Shown one piece after another: positions 30,621 to 35,433 of a DNA stretch of 35,433 bases. The stretch is taken from positions 1 to 35,433 of the forward strand of contig USAX01000005.1 in NCBI GenBank assembly GCA_900552705.1, read 5' to 3'. The first letter of the stretch is position 1. Every line of letters starts with the position of its first letter. This DNA is from an uncultured Collinsella sp. Lineage in GTDB: Bacteria > Actinomycetota > Coriobacteriia > Coriobacteriales > Coriobacteriaceae. The notes below the pieces were generated by a model. That model was not told the origin of the DNA, made no database searches, and worked only from the letters and a program-made list of their open reading frames with translations. Made by a program: the position numbers and the translations under genes.

Positions 30621-32540
30621 CTACTCGAGCTCAAACGCTCCGGTGTACAGCTGGTAGTAGTACCCGCGCTTGGCGATCAGCTCATCATGGTTGCCGCGCT
30701 CGATGATGCGGCCGTGGTCCAGGCAGATAATCGCGTCGGAGTTGCGCACGGTGGACAGGCGGTGCGCGATGACAAACGTCGTGCGGCCCTCCATGAGCTT
30801 GTCCATGCCCGCTTGCACGATAGCCTCGGTGCGGGTGTCGATGGAGCTCGTGGCCTCGTCCAGAATCATTGCCGGCGGATCGGCGACGGCAGCGCGGGCG
30901 ATCGAAATCAGCTGGCGCTGGCCCTGCGACAGCTGGGCGCCGTTGCCGGTGAGCATGGTGTCGTAGCCGTCGGGCAGGCGGGTGATAAAGTCGTCCGCGC
31001 CCGCGAGCTTGGCCGCCGCAATGCACTCCTCGTCGGTGGCGTCCAGGTTGCCGTAGCGGATGTTGTCCATCACGGTGCCGGTGAACAGGTTCACGTCCTG
31101 CAGCACGACGCCCAGGCTTCGGCGCAGGTCGGCCTTGCGGATCTTGTTGACGTTGATGCCGTCGTAGCGAATCTTGCCGTCGGCGATGTCATAGAAGCGG
31201 TTGATGAGGTTGGTGATGGTCGTCTTGCCGGCACCGGTGGCGCCGACAAACGCGACCTTCTGGCCCGGCTTGGCAAACACGGACACGCCGTGCAGCACCT
31301 CGTGGTCGGGCGTGTAGCCAAAGTCGACGTTGTCCATAACCAGGTCGCCGCGCAGCGGCACGTACTCGATCTCGCCGGTTGCGCGGTGCGGATGTTTCCA
31401 CGCCCACATGCCGGTGTGGTGGTCAGCCTCCTCGAGCTGCCAGGTATCGGGGTTGACCTGCGCGTTGACGAGCGTCACATAGCCTTCGTCGGCTTCGGGC
31501 TCCTCGTCGATAAGCTCAAAGATGCGGTCGGCGCCGGCGAGGCCCATGACCACGGCGTTGATCTGCTGTGAGATCTGGCCGATCTGTCCGCAGAACTGCT
31601 TGGTCATGTTGAGGAACGGCACCACGACGGCGATGGACAGCGCCATGCCCGAGATGCTCAGGTTGGGCACGCCCAGTGCCAGGAAAATGCCGCCCGCCAG
31701 TGCGACCAGCACGTAGAGCAGGTTGCCCAGGTTCATAAGGATGGGCATGAGGATGTTGGCGTACATGTTGGCCTTCTGGGAGACCTCGAAGAGCTTTTCG
31801 TTGCGCTCGTCAAAATCGGCCTCGGCGGCAGACTCGTGGCAGAACGCCTTGACGACCTTCTGGCCGTTCATGACCTCCTCGATATGGCCCTCGACCACGC
31901 CGAGCTCGGTCTGCTGTGCAATGAAGAAGCGCGCGGAGTTGGAGCCGAGCAGCTTGGTCATAAAGGTCATAAAGGCGACGCCGGCGATGATGACCAGGCA
32001 CATCCACACGCTGTAGTACAGCATGATAAAGAACACCGTGACGATGATGATGATCGTCATGAGCAGGTTGGGCAGCGACTGGCTGATCATCTGACGCAGC
32101 GTGTCGATGTCGTTGGTGTAGTGGCTCATGATATCGCCGCGCTGGTGCGTGTCGAAGTAGCGGATCGGCAGGTCCTGCATGCGGTTGAACATCATCTCGC
32201 GCAGCTTCTCGAGCGAGCCTTGCGTGACGATAGCCATGGCGCGGTTCCAGAAGAGCGAGGACAGGACACCAACGCCGTAGATGCAGGCGAGGGTGGTCAC
32301 GAGCTGCAGAATCTTGGGCTGTGCGGCTTCCCAATCGCCCGACTGCCACGATTCGCTAATAATTTGCAGGGCGCTCTGCAGGAAGGTCGCGCCGATGGAG
32401 TTGATGATGGCGCAGAGCACCACGCCGGCGACGACAAGGGGCAAAAGCACGGGATAGAAGCCAAAGAGCGTCTTGATGAGGCGCGACATGGTGCCGCCCT
32501 TGCGGTTGAGCGCGCGCTCGGCGGTCGTTGCCTTACTCAT
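30621..32540 (-). CDS. ABC exporter half-transporter, catalytic subunit (operon 1)
   Basis: The 639-residue protein has six membrane helices (about 25-350) and an ATPase domain with Walker A GATGAGKTT, signature LSQGQ, Walker B AMILDEATSS with Glu, and VIAHRLSTV with the switch His. It is closely similar along its length to the gene at 26112, including the pre-ATPase linker (DEGYVTLVNAQVNPD, WAWKHPHRATG). GGAAGGAGG lies eight bases before the ATG, which overlaps the partner's stop as ATGAGTAA. It is the consensus-site half of a heterodimeric exporter. The substrate is unknown. Confidence 0.92.
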   Translation of the reverse strand: MSKATTAERALNRKGGTMSRLIKTLFGFYPVLLPLVVAGVVLCAIINSIGATFLQSALQIISESWQSGDWEAAQPKILQLVTTLACIYGVGVLSSLFWNRAMAIVTQGSLEKLREMMFNRMQDLPIRYFDTHQRGDIMSHYTNDIDTLRQMISQSLPNLLMTIIIIVTVFFIMLYYSVWMCLVIIAGVAFMTFMTKLLGSNSARFFIAQQTELGVVEGHIEEVMNGQKVVKAFCHESAAEADFDERNEKLFEVSQKANMYANILMPILMNLGNLLYVLVALAGGIFLALGVPNLSISGMALSIAVVVPFLNMTKQFCGQIGQISQQINAVVMGLAGADRIFELIDEEPEADEGYVTLVNAQVNPDTWQLEEADHHTGMWAWKHPHRATGEIEYVPLRGDLVMDNVDFGYTPDHEVLHGVSVFAKPGQKVAFVGATGAGKTTITNLINRFYDIADGKIRYDGINVNKIRKADLRRSLGVVLQDVNLFTGTVMDNIRYGNLDATDEECIAAAKLAGADDFITRLPDGYDTMLTGNGAQLSQGQRQLISIARAAVADPPAMILDEATSSIDTRTEAIVQAGMDKLMEGRTTFVIAHRLSTVRNSDAIICLDHGRIIERGNHDELIAKRGYYYQLYTGAFELE

Positions 32541-34377
32541 GTGCCTCGCCTCCTTCCTGGGTCTGAGCTTGTGTTGCGGTCATGTCGGTGTTGTCTGCCG
32601 CCGTGTTCGCGTCGCCAGAGACGTCGTCGGCGTCTTGCGTACCTTCGGCAGACATCTTGTTTTGCGAGGTAAAGGTCTCGCGGTAGATCTCGCTTGTCTT
32701 AAGCAGCTCGTCATGGTTGCCGATCTGTGCGATGCGGCCGCCCTCCATGACAATGATGCGGTCTGCGTCCTGCACGGAGCTGATGCGCTGGGCGATGATG
32801 AGCTTGGTCGTGTTGGGCAGATAGCTTGCCAGGCCTGCGCGAATCTTGGCGTCAGTCTTGGTGTCGACGGCGCTGGTGGAGTCGTCCAGGATCAAGATCT
32901 TGGGGCGACGCAACAGGGCGCGTGCAATGCACAGGCGCTGCTTCTGACCGCCCGAAACATTAGAGCCGCCCTGTTCGATCCAGGTGTCGTAGCCCTTGGG
33001 GAAACCGTCGACAAATTCGTCGGCGCAGGCCAGATGCGATGCCTCGCGGACTTCCTCGTCGGTGGCGTTCGGGTCGCCCCAACGCAGGTTCTCGGCGATG
33101 GTGCCGCTAAACAGCACGTTTTTCTGCAGCACCATGGCGACCTGGTGACGCAGCGCGTCCAGGTCGTAGTCGCGCACGTCCACGCCGCCCACGCGCACAG
33201 CGCCTTCGGTGGTGTCGTACAGGCGGGCGATGAGGTTAACGAGCGTGGACTTGGCCGAGCCGGTGCCGCCGATGATGCCGATGGTCTCGCCGCTCTTAAT
33301 GTGCAGGTCGATGTCATCGAGCGCCTGGCGCTTCGCATGCTTGGAATACTTAAAGCTCACGTGGTCAAAGTCGATGGAACCGTCGGCAACCTCGAGCACG
33401 GGCTCGGCAGGATCGGCGATCGTGGGCTCGGCGGCCAGCACCTCGGCAATGCGGTGTGCCGATTCGTCGGCCATGGTCACCATGACAAAGATCATCGACA
33501 GCTGCATCAGGCTCATGAGAATCTGGAAACCATAGGTAAAGGTCGAGGAGAGCTGGCCCACGTCGAATAGCGTGCCCTGGCTCGTGATGATGAGCTTGGA
33601 GCCCAGATAGATGATGACGACAAACGCGCCGTTGACGCAGATGTTCATCATGGGGTTGTTAAAGGCGAGCAGCTTCTCGGCGCGGGTGAAGTCCATCTGG
33701 ACGTCGCGCGCGGCGGTCGCGAACTTCTCCTTCTCAAAGTCTTCGCGCACATAGCTCTTGACCACGCGCATGCCGGTGACGTTTTCCTCGACGGACTCGT
33801 TAAGGGCATCGTACTTGTGGAACACGCGCGAGAAGATGGGGCGCACCTTAAAGATGATAAAGAACAGTCCAAAGCCCAGCAGCGGAATGATGACCAGGTA
33901 GACCATGGCGACGCTGCCGCCCATGATAAACGCCATGGTAAAGGCGAAGATCAATACCAGCGGCGCGCGCACGGCGATACGGATGATCATCATAAAGGCC
34001 TGCTGCACGTTGTTGATATCGGTGGTCAGGCGCGTGACGAGCGAGGAGCTCGAGAACTCATCGATGTTGGCAAAGCTGAACGTCTGGATCTTGTAGAACA
34101 GGTCGTGACGCAGGTTCTTGGCGAACCCGCAGCTCGCATGGCTGCAGGTGACGCCGGCCGCGGCGCCAAAAGCAAGCGACGTCAGCGCGATGAGCACCAA
34201 AAAGCCTGCGGTGGGAAGCATCTCGGCTACGGTGGCGCCGTCTTTGATGGCGTCGATCAGGTTGGCGGTGATAAATGGAATCAGCATCTCGCAGAGCACC
34301 TCGCCAAGCACGAGCAACGGCGTGGCAACGGTGACTTTCATATAGTCGCGGATGCTTCCCATGAGGGTTTTAATCAT
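32533..34377 (-). CDS. ABC exporter half-transporter, degenerate-site subunit (operon 1)
   Basis: The 614-residue protein has six membrane helices and an ATPase domain with Walker A GGTGSAKST (Ala for the usual Gly), signature VSGGQ, Walker B ILILDDSTSA (Asp for Glu) and AQR for the switch AHR. It is the non-catalytic partner of the gene at 30621. The C-terminal 40 residues are polar and acidic (DADDVSGDANTAADN, QAQTQEGGEAHE), absent from the paralogue at 28045. It overlaps the MarR gene at its start (ATGATTAA) and its partner at its end, so all three are translationally coupled. Confidence 0.92.
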   Translation of the reverse strand: MIKTLMGSIRDYMKVTVATPLLVLGEVLCEMLIPFITANLIDAIKDGATVAEMLPTAGFLVLIALTSLAFGAAAGVTCSHASCGFAKNLRHDLFYKIQTFSFANIDEFSSSSLVTRLTTDINNVQQAFMMIIRIAVRAPLVLIFAFTMAFIMGGSVAMVYLVIIPLLGFGLFFIIFKVRPIFSRVFHKYDALNESVEENVTGMRVVKSYVREDFEKEKFATAARDVQMDFTRAEKLLAFNNPMMNICVNGAFVVIIYLGSKLIITSQGTLFDVGQLSSTFTYGFQILMSLMQLSMIFVMVTMADESAHRIAEVLAAEPTIADPAEPVLEVADGSIDFDHVSFKYSKHAKRQALDDIDLHIKSGETIGIIGGTGSAKSTLVNLIARLYDTTEGAVRVGGVDVRDYDLDALRHQVAMVLQKNVLFSGTIAENLRWGDPNATDEEVREASHLACADEFVDGFPKGYDTWIEQGGSNVSGGQKQRLCIARALLRRPKILILDDSTSAVDTKTDAKIRAGLASYLPNTTKLIIAQRISSVQDADRIIVMEGGRIAQIGNHDELLKTSEIYRETFTSQNKMSAEGTQDADDVSGDANTAADNTDMTATQAQTQEGGEAHE

Positions 34378-34873
34378 CCAGTTCCTCCCAGGTTACGCGG
34401 ATTTTATCGAGCATTTCGGCGAGGTCCTCGCGCTCGTCGTGGGTGAGCGCGCTAAAGGCCCGTTCTCTAAAGCGGATGCGGGCTGCCTGGTCGATGCGGG
34501 CGTTTTCCCGGCCGGTTTCGGTCAGGCGAATGGTGAGCTGCCGTCGATCCTTGGGGTTACGGCTGCGCTCGATGAGGCCGTTGAGCTCGAGCTTGGACAG
34601 GATCTCGGAAAGCGACCCCGGCTTGAGGTCAAAGTGCATGCCGAGCTCCTGCTGAGACATCTCGCCGCCGGGCTGCTTGGCCAGCAGGCAGATGATGGGC
34701 GCCTTGCCGGACACGCCTCCGCCATGAAAATGCATGTAATGGCCGCAAAAGCCCAAGCCGCTCAGGATGCGCTTGGCGAGTTTGTCTTCGGCGCTGACCG
34801 CTTCGGGCATGTCTACCGGTTGCAACGGGTCACCGCCGGGCTCATGCGGAAGGACGAGTGGTTCAACACACAT
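34370..34873 (-). CDS. MarR-family regulator of exporter operon 1
   Basis: The 167-residue protein has a MarR winged helix: MSQQELGMHFDLKPGSLSEILSKLELNGLIE (about 72-102) and the wing RSRNPKDRRQLTIRLTETG. An extra N-terminal region of about 40 residues leads into FCGHYMHFHGGG (42-53), with Cys43, His45, His48 and His50 clustered. This is unusual for MarR proteins and could hold a metal or heme. The start follows GAAAGGAG at a rather long 12-base distance. It overlaps the first exporter gene by eight bases and heads the operon. The inverted repeat at 34895-34930 with the promoter at 34929 is the probable control region. Confidence 0.9.
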   Translation of the reverse strand: MCVEPLVLPHEPGGDPLQPVDMPEAVSAEDKLAKRILSGLGFCGHYMHFHGGGVSGKAPIICLLAKQPGGEMSQQELGMHFDLKPGSLSEILSKLELNGLIERSRNPKDRRQLTIRLTETGRENARIDQAARIRFRERAFSALTHDEREDLAEMLDKIRVTWEELDD

Positions 34874-34894
34874 ATCTAAGCTTCGCTCCTTTCT

Positions 34895-34957
34895 TTAGTT
34901 AGGTAGTTGAATTGTTTTGTGCCTAACTAATCTAGGAGCGCCACACGAGAATGTCAA
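34895..34957 (-). promoter_or_regulatory. Promoter and MarR operator of exporter operon 1
   Basis: On the minus strand a perfect TTGACA (34952-34957), a 17-bp spacer and TAGATT (34929-34934) form a strong promoter. The inverted repeat TTAGTTAGG (34895-34903) and CCTAACTAA (34922-34930), spaced 18 bp, overlaps the end of the -10 box and the transcription start, as expected for MarR repression. The half-sites differ from those of operon 2. Confidence 0.75.
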
Positions 34958-34972
34958 GGTACCAAACTAGTG

Positions 34973-35000
34973 GTTACGCGGTTTTACCAAACCGCGTAAC
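34973..35000. repeat. Perfect 12-bp hairpin
   Basis: GTTACGCGGTTT and AAACCGCGTAAC are separated by TACC, in the 496-bp gene-free stretch 34874-35369 between the MarR gene and the kinase start. It has no T-tract of note and its role is unclear. Confidence 0.6.
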
Positions 35001-35013
35001 GGCTCGACGCTGC

Positions 35014-35112
35014 AAACCCGCCAGAGCGGCAATCTGCCTTTCAACTTCGGCGGCATGACCAGAAGGTCAATGCCGCCTTGTTTCAAGGCACCTTGCTCGC
35101 TCTGGCGGGTTT
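35014..35112. repeat. Long multi-stem palindrome upstream of the kinase gene
   Basis: Outer arms AAACCCGCCAGAGCG and CGCTCTGGCGGGTTT (35014-35028, 35098-35112) pair perfectly. Next come GCAA/TTGC and TGCCTT/AAGGCA, then a GGCGGCATGACC / GGTCAATGCCGCC stem (35049-35077) with one bulge. The architecture resembles the element at 3652, but the internal sequence is not clearly related. It lies between divergent genes, not after a stop codon. Confidence 0.7.
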
Positions 35113-35165
35113 TCGCTGACTTCGCCAAAACATCGGCGTTGCCCGACTAGTCGTTTTGGCACTTA

Positions 35166-35232
35166 GGGACGTTCCTTATGTGCCGGCATTTGGGGACACT
35201 CCTTGTGTCAACTAGTCATTTAAGAACGTCCC
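35166..35232. repeat. Inverted repeat GGGACGTTC / GAACGTCCC
   Basis: The 9-bp halves at 35166-35174 and 35224-35232 flank GGGGACACTCCTTGTGTC and two nearby ACTAGTC copies (35144 and 35210). It looks like a small dispersed-repeat fragment of unknown function. Confidence 0.5.
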
Positions 35233-35369
35233 CAATGACTACCTCGTTTTCGTAACCTTTCCCAACAATTTGCACTTCGCACCTCTCGCCTCCGCTCACA
35301 ACGTCCCCTGCGCTACACTTAGTCGCACTGTGGCGCTGCTGCGCCGCGCCCGAAACAAGGGAGACCCTC

Positions 35370-35433
35370 ATGAAGAACACTCAGCTGCTGCTGATCAACG
35401 ATATGTGCGGCTACGGCAAGGTCGCGCTTTCCG
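35370..35433 (+). CDS. Pyridoxamine/pyridoxal kinase, PdxY-like (3' partial)
   Basis: Only the first 21 residues are visible: MKNTQLLLINDMCGYGKVAL. The string LLINDMxGYGKVALS is typical of the start of pyridoxamine kinase in gut Firmicutes and Actinobacteria, where it makes pyridoxal 5'-phosphate or its amine form from the free vitamer with ATP. AAGGGAG lies six bases before the ATG. The identification rests on this short stretch, so the family is likely but the exact substrate is open. Confidence 0.65.
   Translation, partial: MKNTQLLLINDMCGYGKVALS

Noticed and set aside
34874..35369. A hidden tRNA or small gene in the 496-bp gap
   Set aside because: The paired segments do not form a cloverleaf with an acceptor end, and no ORF with a ribosome site was found.

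Overview
The window looks like chromosomal DNA of a high-GC, gut-type Coriobacteriia, most likely Collinsella or a close relative. This is inferred from codon use, AAGGAG-type ribosome sites, a LAxTG-type cell-wall anchor, SipW/TasA-like surface proteins and many intergenic palindromes. No rRNA, tRNA, CRISPR array, transposase or phage gene was found. Both edges cut a gene.

Layout. (1) 1-3458, plus strand: the end of a surface-protein operon, with a large InlB-repeat/Cna-B-like protein (5' end missing), a SipW-type TasA-like protein and a TasA-like protein with a LAATG sorting signal. (2) 3801-6101, minus: an LtaS-family membrane phosphoglycerol transferase/sulfatase. (3) 6315-7175: a nitroreductase. 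(4) 7342-12057: a potassium block with Kup, a 56-residue membrane peptide, a KdpD-like kinase lacking the KdpD N-terminal sensor, and a KdpE-like regulator. (5) 12151-14718, minus: an RlmKL 23S rRNA methyltransferase whose RlmL half has lost its catalytic motifs; a HAD phosphatase is divergent from it. (6) 15815-16519: a small transaldolase/fructose-6-phosphate aldolase. (7) 16900-19047, minus: Tex. (8) 19468-22781, minus: a three-gene catabolic cluster (Gfo/Idh/MocA oxidoreductase, MFS carrier, SDR) facing a LysR regulator at 23013-23891. (9) 23963-24533, minus: a Phd/ParE-type toxin-antitoxin pair. (10) 24765-25856: a membrane diguanylate cyclase. (11) 26112-34873, minus: two tandem paralogous MarR-ABC-ABC operons, each encoding a heterodimeric exporter with one degenerate ATP site. 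(12) 35370-end: the start of a pyridoxamine kinase.

The most unusual signal is non-coding. Several genes carry a long palindrome 10-30 bp after the stop codon, followed by a short intrinsic terminator. Three of these (after the LtaS-like gene and after each exporter operon) share a conserved apical sequence but have unrelated, internally complementary stems. A fourth, after the aldolase gene, lies between two copies of that gene's last 21 bp. This looks like a family of structured 3'-UTR or mobile palindromic elements that I cannot name. Further palindromes lie after tex, upstream of tex and at the right end. The exporter operons also carry readable promoters and candidate MarR operators.
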